This document shows, in pieces, positions 22,030 through 33,889 of a stretch of DNA of 64,000 nucleotides (the first letter of the stretch is position 1; each line of letters starts with the position of its first letter). The stretch lies in the NCBI GenBank assembly GCA_026686845.1, contig JAIVEN010000015.1:6649001-6713000 (forward strand), written 5' to 3'. This stretch comes from Adenanthera pavonina. Lineage: Eukaryota; Streptophyta; Magnoliopsida; Fabales; Fabaceae. The notes below the pieces were generated by a model. It made no database searches, was not told the DNA's origin, and was given only the letters and a program-made list of their open reading frames with translations. The position numbers and the translations under genes were made by a program.

Positions 22030-24470
22030 TGAACCTTGCAAGTGGCAGAGAACAGCAACGACGCCGTGTCGTTGTTAACGCCTCTCTCTGTTTTGGTTGC
22101 CTGAAAACGCCTCATTAGTCATTTCCTTATAAAATGAAAATATCAATATATAATATCAAATTCATAATTATAATTACGGCACTTTTTACCTATTATATAT
22201 ATAAAAATAAAATTAAAAGTTAAAATTTCAGGTCTTTATGTCAGTATTTCAGGAAAAATAAGAAATTTTAAACTCAAACGTTTATACTGAATTATTAACT
22301 TTTTTTTTCACAATCCCAACTAATTAGATCAATCTGATCAAACTAATTTTTTTAAAAAAATAGTAAATATTATAATATCAAATTTTTAAAACCTATTTTT
22401 TTGCTAAAGGTTTTAAGATTAGTTTATAATATCTACTAATTTGATAAATATTTAATGTCAACAAAAATTAGTTAAAGATATGATTATGGATTTGAATTTA
22501 TTTTTTACAATTTATTTGAAATATTTACTATTTCATCTATCATCCCTATTTATTTGCCCAATATAATTTATTTTAAACTAATAGTAATTAGTTTATATCC
22601 TCTTCAGTTGAAAAGTATGTAAATCTAATCTAAATATATATAAATGTAATTATGTTAATAAAACTTTTAATTAAAGTATTTAACTATGATACATCTGACA
22701 CATTATTGATTTATTATTTATTAATATATATTTTTTATATTAGCAATCTATCTATCTATTATAATATTTTTAAATCGGAGTTATTATATTATTTATGTTG
22801 ATATTAACCTATTTTGTTTTGACCAATATATAAACTATTAGTAGATTTATTTGTCAATTCAAACTGTTTATATTATCCTTTAATTAATTTAAATTAATTC
22901 ATTTGCTCGATAAATTAACGAGGTGTTCTTGTGTTTTTGAGAGAAATATTGTCCTCCTTCGTCTTTGTGGTGTTAAAGATAGCTTTTGTCCTTCGCTGTA
23001 TTCTATTCATTCCACCATTTTTTGTTCTTATCCAGCATTAATCTTTCATCGTGTTCAATTTATTCTCCCTTTTGTAATTCAGTTCATTCTTCACTCAACA
23101 ATAATGAGTTAGTCTTATTAATCCTTTTGTAATTCGTTATCATTACAATTATTTTATTTTGAGTATCCTTTATTCCTCTCATTTTAGGTATTTTTTTATA
23201 CAATTCAATTTCTGTATTTGAAGTTTCTGGAAGGTAAATCTTTAACATGCAAACTTATATTTTTGCTTCACTTCATCTGTAATTTAAATTCTTTGTTCCT
23301 CCTTTTTTTTAATACTATTACAAAATTTTATTCAACTTCTGCACTTGAAGCTTTCGGAAGGAAAATTTTTTACATTTTAGCTTATATTTTTCCATTTCAT
23401 TTGTAACTTCAAATTTTAATTCTTTTTATCAATATTTTCATTGCAAAATTATTTTACATTTCCTTTGATTGCAGTTATTTGAGGCTTTTAAAGCAAAAAT
23501 GAACAGTCAAGGATATGCAACATTCAATTTCATCATCTCACCCCTTTATCTATTCTATTGCAATAACCATTGTCAATGTTCCTCATTGGCACTCATTGGC
23601 AAGGAAATGATGGATATGACTCTTTTGAAGATGATCACGATAAAGAGAAAGATGACGATTAGGGTGACAAAGTAGATGGTAAGTAAGACAATTTATTATG
23701 GCGTGGTTGAATATTTTACTCGATTTGGTTTAATTTTATATATTTTTAAATTTTTTCAGTCAATTTTTGTAATATTTAGTTACAATTAGATATAGTGTTA
23801 GATTCATTTATTTTTCAGGAGCTCACTCTTTTCCTTTATGAGCTTGGGGTTTAGAAGAACATAAAAAAAATACAACCTTATAGGAACAAACAACATGGTG
23901 GGGCAAGTAGAAAAATGATGCGAATAAATATGAAAAACATTTGTATTAAGTGGAGTACTTGACAATATGAGTTTGTGCCTCTAGGTGCATATATATATAT
24001 ATATATAATCACTCCTGCCCTCACAATCTCGTGCACCCCTGATTTGATTCATCTATGGTCAACAAGGACTTTTCTTCCTCCTATAGGCAATTTCTTATGT
24101 TGTCTTTTTTTATATAAAAAATGGAACTTAAAAAAATTGAAGTTAATTAATTGTCATTTAACTATATATTCTAAATATGTTATTTGAAATATAGTTATTG
24201 AAATTTAACTAATAATTCCTATTTCAATATGACTTAATTTCTCTTTCTCTCTATTTATATTTAATTTTCTCATTTTTATTTATAATTACTTTTTAGATTT
24301 TAGACGCGACAACACATACAATTTTCAAATTAATATAGTTTGACCCAAATTTAGATTATTATGATTTAATTATTTACAATTTATGAATAAATTTATATCC
24401 ATTTTTTTAGTTTCTTAAAAAGTGTACACTTCCTCGAAAACTACTTTCCGAGAATTATATCAAATAAACC
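22030..24470. other. AT-rich intergenic region upstream of the EMC8/9 gene
   Basis: The first 100 bases contain the 5' UTR/promoter of the minus-strand EMC8/9 gene (GC-rich compared with the rest). Beyond that no gene is recognised. At 23,210-23,465 a segment of about 125 bp is tandemly duplicated and diverged (TTTGAAGTTTCTGGAAGG versus CTTGAAGCTTTCGGAAGG). A TA run lies at about 23,985-24,007. Confidence 0.45.
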
Positions 24471-24473
24471 CTA

Positions 24474-25270
24474 AAATACATACATAAATAATATAATTAA
24501 TTGTGATAGATATTTAAAATATAATTTTTAATTATAAAAAAGTTATATTAGTTCTTAAAAAATTTGAATTTATATGATTTTTAAGGGGATTTTTTTTGAA
24601 AAATTAAAACACATAAGATTTATAAAAAAGATAAATATTAGTTTTAATTAAAAAAATCTAATTAGATTTAGTACTTTAAAATTCAAAATATAATATGAAA
24701 TAAGAAGTTTCAATCTCAAACCTAATTCTGAAGTAAAAATTCCGAAGCACGAAATTGTGACAATCACCAAAATCATGTCCAAGATATCCATATAGGTTAC
24801 ATACTTTTATATATATAATATATAATGGTTCTTTGAACATTTAAATTTAAAATATTTTTAGAAAAAATTTTCTAAAAAAATTAAAACACACAAATAAATT
24901 ATATAAGAATAGATATAATTAATTATTGAATAAATTAAAATACATACATAAATGATATAATTAATCGTGATAGATACTTCTTATAACATTTTAATTTATA
25001 AGATTTTTAAGGATATTTTTCTTGAAAAAATTAGAACACATAAGATTTATAAAAATGATAAATATTGGTTATAATTAAAAGAATTTAATTATATTTGGTG
25101 TTTTAAATTTCAAAATATAACATGAAATAAGAGGTCTCTACTCCAAACCTAATTCTGAGGCAAAGATTCCGAAGTAAAAAATTGTGGCAAATCTCAATTG
25201 AAGCATTAGAATCATGCCGAAAATGTCCATAGTTATTACCTACCCTTATATATGTATATATATAAACAAT
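24474..25270 (+). repeat. Diverged tandem duplication, about 350-bp unit
   Basis: Unit 1 (24,474-24,830) and unit 2 (24,938-25,270) align along their length. Both begin AAATACATACATAAAT, pass through CACATAAGATTTATAAAAA and CAAACCTAATTCTGA, and end in a TATATA run. A partial third piece lies between them. No coding potential; origin unknown. Confidence 0.6.
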
Positions 25271-25889
25271 ACATGCACTATGCTTCTAACTTGCAACCCC
25301 AATTGTGGGATATTTCTTATAATCTCAATCTCCATATTGGTAGTAAGCAATAAATCTAGTACAACTACAAATCCAAACGCAGCAAATCCTTCCCACGATG
25401 GCATAAATTTATACTTGGAAAAAAAGTTTATTTTGGTTTACAGGAACAATAAAAAAACAGAATGTTTCAAATTCAAATTTTAAAACTTAAAATACAAAAT
25501 CAATCTTCCAAACTTGAAATTTTCCATCAATCCAAAATATTTAAACTTTCCGAGAAACTAAGAAATCTACTATATATTCAAAACTAATAAAGAATTAGGA
25601 TTTTCCAAGTTTTATCCGGCATCAATCCAAAATCACAGTAAATCATAAATAAAAACTTGATAAAACATCTCATAAAGTATGTCAAAAGAAAATGATAAAT
25701 ATGGTGTGATAGATGGAAAAAATTGCACAATCTCAAGAATTCTTCAAGAATTCAATTTCGGAGTAAGAAGAAGAAAACAAGGAGAAATAAGAAGAAGGGG
25801 AAGAAGAAAAGGAAGAAAAAGAGGAGAAAGAAGACAAAAATAAAGATAAAGAGGAAGAATGGAATAAAAAGAGGAGGAGTAAGAAAAAA

Positions 25890-28365
25890 ATAAGGATGGA
25901 GAAGCAGAATCTTAAAAAACCAACTAAACGCAACCCAAACATCTCAAAACAACTTTCCAAAACTTCAGAACAACGAAAACGAACCAAACAACACCAAAAA
26001 CTGGGCTGGGGCTACGGGCGCTACAATACCGCCACGGCTCCAGACCTCCCCTATCACCATGCTCTAGACTCCATGGCGCCGTGGCCTGCTTCTTGGTGCC
26101 GCGGCGCCCCCTGCTGGTTTTCTACACCAGCAAACTTCAACCATCAGGGTGAACTTCCGACGCGCATAATTTTATGCTCCGACCCCCGATTGACTTGATT
26201 CCAATTCTTACAAGTCAATCTAGTCACAATCTATCCATAGACACTAACTTCATCTCAATCTAACTCCGTATGGAGATTCTGAACCTCTGACATCATTTTA
26301 GCCACTTGTGAACCAAAACTCACCATTAACAATCTCCAATTACCACCAAAGGCAAATGGTTACTCAAAAACCATTCATACAGGTCCAAAACCCCCAAACC
26401 AACTTGTCCAAAAAGATTTCACCTCGAAGGAATCACTCCTATGAGATTTGACCCCCTTGAACCTTAACTTGACAAAACGGGCTACAGGCCCTAACACACA
26501 CCAACGAGGCCCAAATCCACTCTGGGCACACAAACACCACCATACTGACTTCCCAACATCCAAAACCATTTAAACACCAAATACAATATACACATCACAT
26601 ACAACACAATTCCACATACATAACCATATGTACATCTATCCATAACAATTCTTATCCATATCATACATTCATTACAAAACCTTCTATCTTACTTGGCACA
26701 AGATATATTATCCAAATTACACACAAACCATAGACCTAGTATTCCCACGTCCAATGCTACTCCAGTGTCTTCATCAGACTAGTACCAAAACCGTCACTTG
26801 AAAGGTTAGTTTATGCGAAAGGGGTGTGAGACAATGTCTCAGTAACCGGGAACAACCACACACACATATATATAAATATATCTCATATAATCTATGAATA
26901 CAATGTGAAATGAATGGAATGCATGTCTCACTCACACACAGTTAGAACTACGGGTTATCGTCATAATAAGACATTTCATATAGGTAATTCTCTTCCAATA
27001 GTCGGTGAATACTGATTCTGGGACATCACCAATCTCACCTTATACTGATGCAACCCAGTTAAAGGTTACACTAGTGCTTAGACCGTGGCTCTTCTTCCCC
27101 TGGATCACCTCGAATTGGTGGTAATTTAGAGAAAGTGTAGTCTACTGTCGCCTGGCACCCCTAGCCATAGGGGAGGATTTAACGACAGGGATCTCATCCT
27201 TATCCTCCCTAATCATATCTCATATAATCATATATCATATCGTATCATCATCACCACCAAATCCACCATATATCACAATCTCACAATGTCATGTGGTGAT
27301 ACTTATATTATCATATAATCATCATCATCATATGTCACAATGTCATGCATGCATCATGCCATGTCACATCAATATCATCATCTCTAATCATCATCATAAT
27401 CATCATCTAACTGTGTGCATACCACGATATATAGAAAACAGTACACACAAACACATATATATCCTGGTATGAAAGAAACATGCATAGATATACAAATATA
27501 CGTAACATTATACAATACAAACAATACAATACAAACAAACACCCAGTTACCTTAATTGTCGTTATCACATGCACACAGTTTCCACAAGCTTTTCGAGTTG
27601 TCCAACACGCTTGAACCCCTTTCAGGCTACCAAACAACCTTCACAATATCACAATTATTTAATTAACACAATATACCATTTAGTCAAAACCATAATTCAA
27701 CCACTTTAGGGCTAATCCAAGGTTCCAACACCCCTTTCATGCATCATTAAGCTCATAGGAACTATTCAAACACCAAACAATCACATACACTTCGGATTCC
27801 CAAGAGTCATAACCAAAAAAACAACCTAGGTTTAAGTTCAAATCATACATATACCCTTCAAAACTCACACCCAAACATCAAGAACACCAAAACACACTTC
27901 CTTAATCTTATTTCATCCATTTCAATTGGTGGATTCCGTCCCAAATCGGAAATCCCAACTTATAACCGAAAAACCCAACTTCAACTGAAGAAGAATGGAG
28001 AGAGAGGAGTAGGGATTACTTACCAACTTGGATCCAAACTCTTAAGGTCCGAAAATCATTTCCCAAGGCCGAATCTCGGAAGCCCTAGCACAGCTCCTCG
28101 TTGCTCCCTCCGTTTTCCTTCTTTCTATTCATCCGAAATGTTTCTGATTTAAACCAGATTCTTAAGTCTTGCCGGGGCCTCAGATAAGTCTGCCGCGACT
28201 CCACTGTGTTTCAACTGAAACAACGCCACTGGACTTGCTCTCGCTGTAGCAGCCCTGCTTCTCATCGCAGCGTGGAGCTCTTTCAAACTCCACTTGAACA
28301 TTCTTTCGTCTTGTTTCCTCCGGTTCTGCACACAATGCCAAAACAATGTCATGAGGGGTGTTACA
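25890..28365 (-). mobile_element. Probable LTR retrotransposon remnant (long LTR or solo LTR)
   Basis: The right end, read on the minus strand, begins TGTAACACCCCTCATGACAT, a classic plant LTR start. Inside are a palindrome GAGACAATGTCTC in the context GGGTGTGAGACAATGTCTCA (26,825-26,845) and GC-rich patches (26,000-26,130, 28,150-28,330) quite unlike the neighbourhood. No gag or pol domain is visible, so this may be a solo LTR of about 2.4 kb, possibly Ty3/gypsy. Both sides are GA-rich (GAAGAAGAAG), consistent with insertion into a purine tract, which prevents a firm call of the left end or the target duplication. Base composition is markedly higher in C on the plus strand than the surrounding AT-rich DNA. 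Confidence 0.5.
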
Positions 28366-30131
28366 AGAAGAAGAAGAAGAAGGGAAAGGGGAAGAGGAAG
28401 AATTAGAGGATGAGGAGGAGGGAGGATGAAAAAGTGGAGAATGGAGAAGAAAAGGAGTTGGTAGAATACGAGGAAAAAAAAGAAGACAAAGAATGCAATT
28501 TTCTCTAATAATTTACTTGAAATATCATAAGAATCAATATATTAGAAAAGGAATATAATATATATCATATTGCTAATATTTATTTTTTGTTCTTTAGGCA
28601 TTTGAAAATTTAAATGAGTTGGGTGTTGAAGATTATTAGAATTAAAGCAAGCTTTAAAGTTTAAAGAGTGTTTACAAGGGAATTTATAAATTACCTATGA
28701 ACAAAACTCTCATATTGGTAGCAATATTCGAACCTACATCAATATAAGATATGAGTCACACTTTTACTAACTAAATCAACCTTCATTGGCTATTAATGTT
28801 ATTTTTTCACTTATGCTTTTATTTGTTGATTTATTTGCTGTCTAAATATGTATAATTTTCTTTACTTATTTTGTTGCATTATAAACTTTGACATATTCAA
28901 TGCCTCTCACATTTATCATTATAATTAAAACTTTTACTAAAATTACTTCTTATTATAAAGTATTTAGTACCTATGATAGTAATATATATGCATGGTACAA
29001 GTACAATTACTTAATTTTCAATAAAAATATTATTGCTATTTATTAGCGTTTTGTTATATATAAATATTTTCTAAATGTTCATATTTTTAGACTTACCTAA
29101 TGAACATGTGCATTACACTGGTGTACATCTAATTAAGGATAAGAAGTAAGTTTATTTTCATAGCAAAATATTTCTAGTGATAATGATGCGAGATATAACA
29201 TAACATTAGTATTTCTTCTTTTTTATAATCCTTTTTGTTGAAGATGATGTTTTAATAATTAAACTTTTCTTTTATATATTAGGTGACTAATTAAATTTTT
29301 TTTTGAAACAGAAATTGAAGAATTGGAAAAAAAAAAATTGAAATACATTTTTCATAGTTAAAAGTCTAAAAATTAATATTATGTTTAAAATTATTTATTA
29401 AAAACATTGAAAGTAGGTTAATCTGTTTAGCCCATCAGCTCGCACTTAATAAACTAGACAATAAAAATTTCATCCTATTAAAAAGTTAGTTAGCCTATAC
29501 TATCCCTCATAATTCTTGACTTGCAGTGGACATTCGAAACTCTAAAATTAGAATGCTTAAAATCTATTATAATTGAATTGATATATTTGATATAATTGTT
29601 ATATAAATTTTTTTAATAATTATTAAATATTGATGAATTTTTCATAGTTTGGTGAAAGTTTAAGGCATGTTAAAGTAAAATAAAAGTTATATGAAACTTT
29701 TGTACACCAAAAATAAGTTATATGAATTTTTTATAAAAAAAATTGTATGAAAATTTATTTTCACGTATAGTCATAATTTATAAGGAAACAATTTGTCTAT
29801 CAAAATTATTATTGGTATATTTGTTGATAGTTTAATATTAATTGATTATGTTATTATTTTCTTTTTAATAATATTTGATTATGTTACATTGAAATGCATA
29901 TATTTTATTCCCTTAAACGAATAATTAGATTTTTTGTTTGGGTAGACTAATTAATTCATTTTTTTAAATTTTGAATTGGAATTTCAACCTTTAACAATCA
30001 AATTAAAGAATTTAAATATTTTATTCAAATATTAAGGGTTAAAATATATCTTTGTAGCATGCAAAATGATTAATAATAGGATCTTCATAATAATTGAATG
30101 GATCAATATGTTAATTAAACTGATAAATATA

Positions 30132-30372
30132 TTATAAGTTACGGGTCGAACGAGTTAAATAATTTAATTCACCATAGGTCACGGGTTGTATAAGTCAACC
30201 GATTATGAGTCAACCAATTGTAGGAAATAATAGAAGAATCTGTTATAAATTACATATTGAATGAGTTAAATAATTTAATTCATCAGAGGTTATGAGTCAA
30301 CTAATCGACCAAGTTAACGAATTATAAATTACATGTAGAACCAGTTAAATAATTTAATCCACCACAGGTAAG
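30132..30372 (+). repeat. Three diverged copies of a ~45-bp motif
   Basis: The motif runs ATAAATTACATGT.GAACGAG, then TTAAATAATTTAATTCACCA, then a RAGGT end. It occurs near 30,132, 30,243 and 30,327. Related GTCAACCGATTATGAGTCAA phrases lie between. Function unknown. Confidence 0.5.
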
Positions 30373-31308
30373 ATATAAATTGAAAATTATAAAAATGTAG
30401 TGGTCAACAAATTCTGCTTTGAAAATGTTGTACTTCACATATATATATATATATATGAGGATATTAGAATGGTTAATGATGTGTATCGTTACTTTCTTAA
30501 ACCATGCTATGTGCTTGAATTGTTAGACAATAATAAAAAATACATCCATAACATAATGGAAGTGAGATATTGGATCCTAGCAATTTTGATTGTTATAGCA
30601 ATTTTGGTTATTAATAAGGATGATCACACAAAAGATATACCTCTAATGTTATATTTGGAGAAATATTCTACAAATTATGTAATTAGGTTTGTTACATGTA
30701 TCATGTATATTGTTATCTATTTTATATTCAATTCCCAAATATTATTTAATATATATTAAATAATTTGACTTTTTATCATTCTTAGGTGATAACAAACAAA
30801 CTTAAAATTTAACACATCCAGCTGTAAAGCTTAATTTGGATTTAAGTAACTTATTTTAATAATTAAAATTTTTAAAATTTTCATGTAACTTGTCAAGGCC
30901 GGTATTTATGTATGGTCAATTGTATATTGTAGTATTTTATGTATGTAGTAAAGAATGTTTGAAGATATTATTTTTTTTATGAGAAAGATAGGCAAAAGAT
31001 ACAACATTTAATATTATGTATATAGAAATATTCAACAATTTATTTAATTAAGTTTTAGTGTGTGCCATGTGTATGTTATTGTTTATTTAATTTAATACTT
31101 AATCTTATTTGTTTAATTTAGATTAAGTAATTTATTTTAACAATTAACTTTTAAATTTTTCATGTAATACAATAATTTAACATAATGATTAGTTTTATTA
31201 ACTATAATTATGTATACATATTGTTAATTTAAAAGATTAATGTAATATGACAATAAAATATAAAGATTGATGTTATTATTTATCATATATGATCATTTCT
31301 GATTTTAA

Positions 31309-31339
31309 AACATACCCCATGCATTGCACAGGTTACATA
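31309..31339 (+). mobile_element. Possible Helitron 3' terminus
   Basis: CCCCATGCATTGCACAGG can fold into an imperfect hairpin and is followed after 7 nt by CTAG and then T. Helitrons end in CTRR preceded by a short hairpin and insert between A and T. A candidate 5' end (TCTCTAATAATTTACT) occurs near 28,503, but the pairing is speculative. Confidence 0.25.
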
Positions 31340-31756
31340 CTAGTGTATAAATAAATTACATTAAAGTATTTAATAGAGTTTGAATTTTGGTAGTATACAG
31401 CTTCATTAAATATTTATTGGGACCAGGGAGAGTTTTATTATTTTTGTGGTCACCCAATTTAATTAGTGCCCAATAGCTATTGAATATTAGATGATTTAAT
31501 TAAAAATATATATTAAAATCCATCAACATTTGAATTCTGTGTAGTAAAAAAAAAATCTAAATTTTGTCAAGGCTTTTTTTTTTTTTTGGGTTCAAATTTG
31601 TTTTCAAAACTGCCATACCTTTGGGGACGTTACTAGACATACATAGATGTAATAATAGAAATGTCCCATATCAACGTTAAATACAGATTGTTGACTTATC
31701 AATCTAAGGTTCTTCTTTAAACGATTTCTACAACAAGAGTAAAATAAATTTATTTG

Positions 31757-32461
31757 GGAGGGGTCCCGTATTTACCTTAACTTTTTGCTTGGATACAGTG
31801 AAAATATGAGGAAATAAAAAAGTGGAGGGGAAAATATGAAAAAAAAAAGTTTTTTTCCTTTCTTAGATATAAAAAAAAGGTTAGAAAAGTTGAGAAAAAA
31901 TTGATATATAGGTCCCACATATTTTTTTCCTAATTTTTTTTCAAAAAATAGGAAAATTTTGAACAGAAAATTCTATTTGCAAAGTTGCCTATATATAATT
32001 TTTTTTAACTTTTCTATCATTTTTCTTTCTCTTATTTTGTCATTTGACGTCCAACTTTTGAGATCATATGTTATATATTTTAAATTTTAAAATTATCTTA
32101 TAATTTGTGAAATAAAAAAAATTAAAATTAGATAAAATAATTATAAATTAACATTAAAATTAATCTATATAAAAAAATTAAAATTAAAATCATATTTTAA
32201 TTTCATTCAGTATTATATTATGAAAATTATATAAATAATATGGCAGAATAATAGATCAATAAGTTTTATCACATGTAAATATTTTCCTAAAACTATTAGG
32301 TTATTATTGTCCTTGTGAAATTATTCAATTTCCTCTCTTCTATGTTTTCTCCTATTCACCCAAATATCAAGAGATAAAATCTCTTTCCCTCACTTTTTCT
32401 TATCTTTATTTTCTCTCCCCTGAATTTTTTCTTCTGACTCAAGCATAGGGTAAATACCCTT
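31757..32461. mobile_element. MITE-like foldback
   Basis: The left end (CGTATTTACCTTAACTTTTT, GCTTGGATACAGTGAAAATA) resembles the inverted right end (GGTATTTACCCTATGCTTGA), followed on both arms by A-rich DNA containing GGGGA. The interior is AT-rich and non-coding. Confidence 0.35.
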
Positions 32462-32789
32462 AAGGAGATTAGTTTTAGGATAAAACTTATATACTGTTTC
32501 ATATATGCTTTATGTGCTGTTTTGCAATTAACATAAGACATATGTATTATTTTTACAGTTCATCATTCATCTCATTTATTTGTTTAACACTGTTTAAAAT
32601 GGACGTTTATGAAAAAAATGCTGTTATTGTTCACCATCCTCTAACTCCTCTTCTTGTATTCTCATTGATAGGTTGTGTCCAGTCCTTCATTAGTTGATTT
32701 TCTTCAGAAGTAGAGAAAGGTGTAATTCAATCTTCTCGTATAATGATGAACGTAGTCCCAATCAAGCTTTGTGAAGTTATTCACAATAG

Positions 32790-33235
32790 TTCCACTGGCC
32801 TTGGATGAAACCTATTTCCACTCTTCCCTATTTGAATTAAACTCCACTGAAATTGTACATTTATGGATATTGGGTGGGGAAGACTTGGGATTACAAAACA
32901 ACTCAACATCGAGTATGTAGTATGACTTCATGGATTGGATGGCACATGAAGTGAAGAGGCAGAAATCGGCAATTGCAGCCTTGGGATCCCAAGTTGGGTT
33001 GCCAATTAGAGGCCCAAGGGTATGCAAAGTTGATAACGAGGTAGTTCAACGGGTTTTAGAGAATGCAATCCTGGAAGCATTCATTGAGGATGTCAATGCC
33101 TCTATCGATCCATAGAGATTTTTCAAATTGATGGTGCCCTCATCATGGAGGTTCTTGATGCCTTGGGGGATGCCAACTTCTTTGAAGGGAAGTGGAGGAC
33201 ATGGAGGGAGATATGCTGGCTTCTTCAATTTCTTT
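32790..33235. other. Unrecognised open segment, candidate gene fragment
   Basis: A less AT-rich island that stays open on both strands. On the plus strand 32,930-33,115 encodes MDWMAHEVKRQKSAIAALGS, QVGLPIRGPRVCKVDNEVV, then QRVLENAILEAFIEDVNASI and a stop. On the minus strand 33,228-33,046 also reads through (KEVGIPQGIKNLHDEGTINL). I cannot name the family. Composition suggests past coding sequence, probably an exon fragment of a lost or transposed gene. Confidence 0.3.
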
Positions 33236-33506
33236 TTAATTGGAAAAACGTCTATTTCAAATGGTGTTAAATTAAATAAATGAGATGGAAGATGTGATAT
33301 AAAAATTAATACGTGTCTTGTGTTAATTGGAAAACATCACATAAAGCATATATGGAATAGTATGTAAGTTTTGTTTTTAGTTTTATCCATTAAGAAAAAA
33401 AAAAGGTTCCAATGTAGTATATTTATTTTTTAAAATTTATTTTTCATTTTAAAAATTGTTATCAAGTAAATTACTAATTTCAGGTGGATGCTGTTTTCTG
33501 ATTGAG

Positions 33507-33882
33507 GGCCTATTTAGATACCTCAAATAAGTAACTATGGAGATCCATAATTGTTTATTTCCAAAATTTACAAAATACAATACATATTTTGATAATCAAT
33601 TATACCTCAAATAAGTAATTATGTGAGAAACTATTTTTTTTTCTATTTATGATAATTACTTCTTCTCCTATAATCACTTGTTTTACTTCTCCTTCTTATT
33701 ATCCATTCAATAATTACTTAAACCTCCAAAATCTAAACACATTTATTTTCTCAAAATTATTTTTTAGCTAAAAATATCCAAATATAAATTACTTTTAATA
33801 TAATCACTTATCCTCATAATTAATTATGAAAAATTACTTATTCTTATAATCAATTATGGAAAAACCAATCAAAATATGCACC
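33507..33882. mobile_element. MITE-like element
   Basis: The left end GGCCTATTTAGATACC and the inverted right end GGTGCATATTTTGATTGG are imperfect inverted repeats. The interior is rich in TAATTATG and AATAAGTAA repeats. The target duplication is not clear. Confidence 0.35.
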
Positions 33883-33889
33883 GATGCTA

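Larger units (their letters stand above)
28380..31740. other. Long AT-rich intergenic region with minor repeats
   Basis: No gene recognised; the 119-codon frame at 30,400-30,759 is AT-rich low complexity. It holds the three-copy motif at 30.13-30.37 kb, a TA run at 30,438-30,457 and a possible Helitron 3' end near 31,338. Confidence 0.45.

Noticed and set aside
25733..25987. Minus-strand 84-codon Ser/Phe-rich frame
   Set aside because: It is the complement of a GA-rich purine tract and has no other coding features.
28149..28406. Overlapping open frames on both strands near the LTR-like end
   Set aside because: They lie within the GC-rich part of the LTR-like block; LTRs do not normally encode proteins and no domain is seen.
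30400..30759. A 119-codon open frame
   Set aside because: Composition is that of AT-rich noncoding DNA (Ile, Tyr, Asn, Lys), it spans a TA microsatellite, and no motif is visible.
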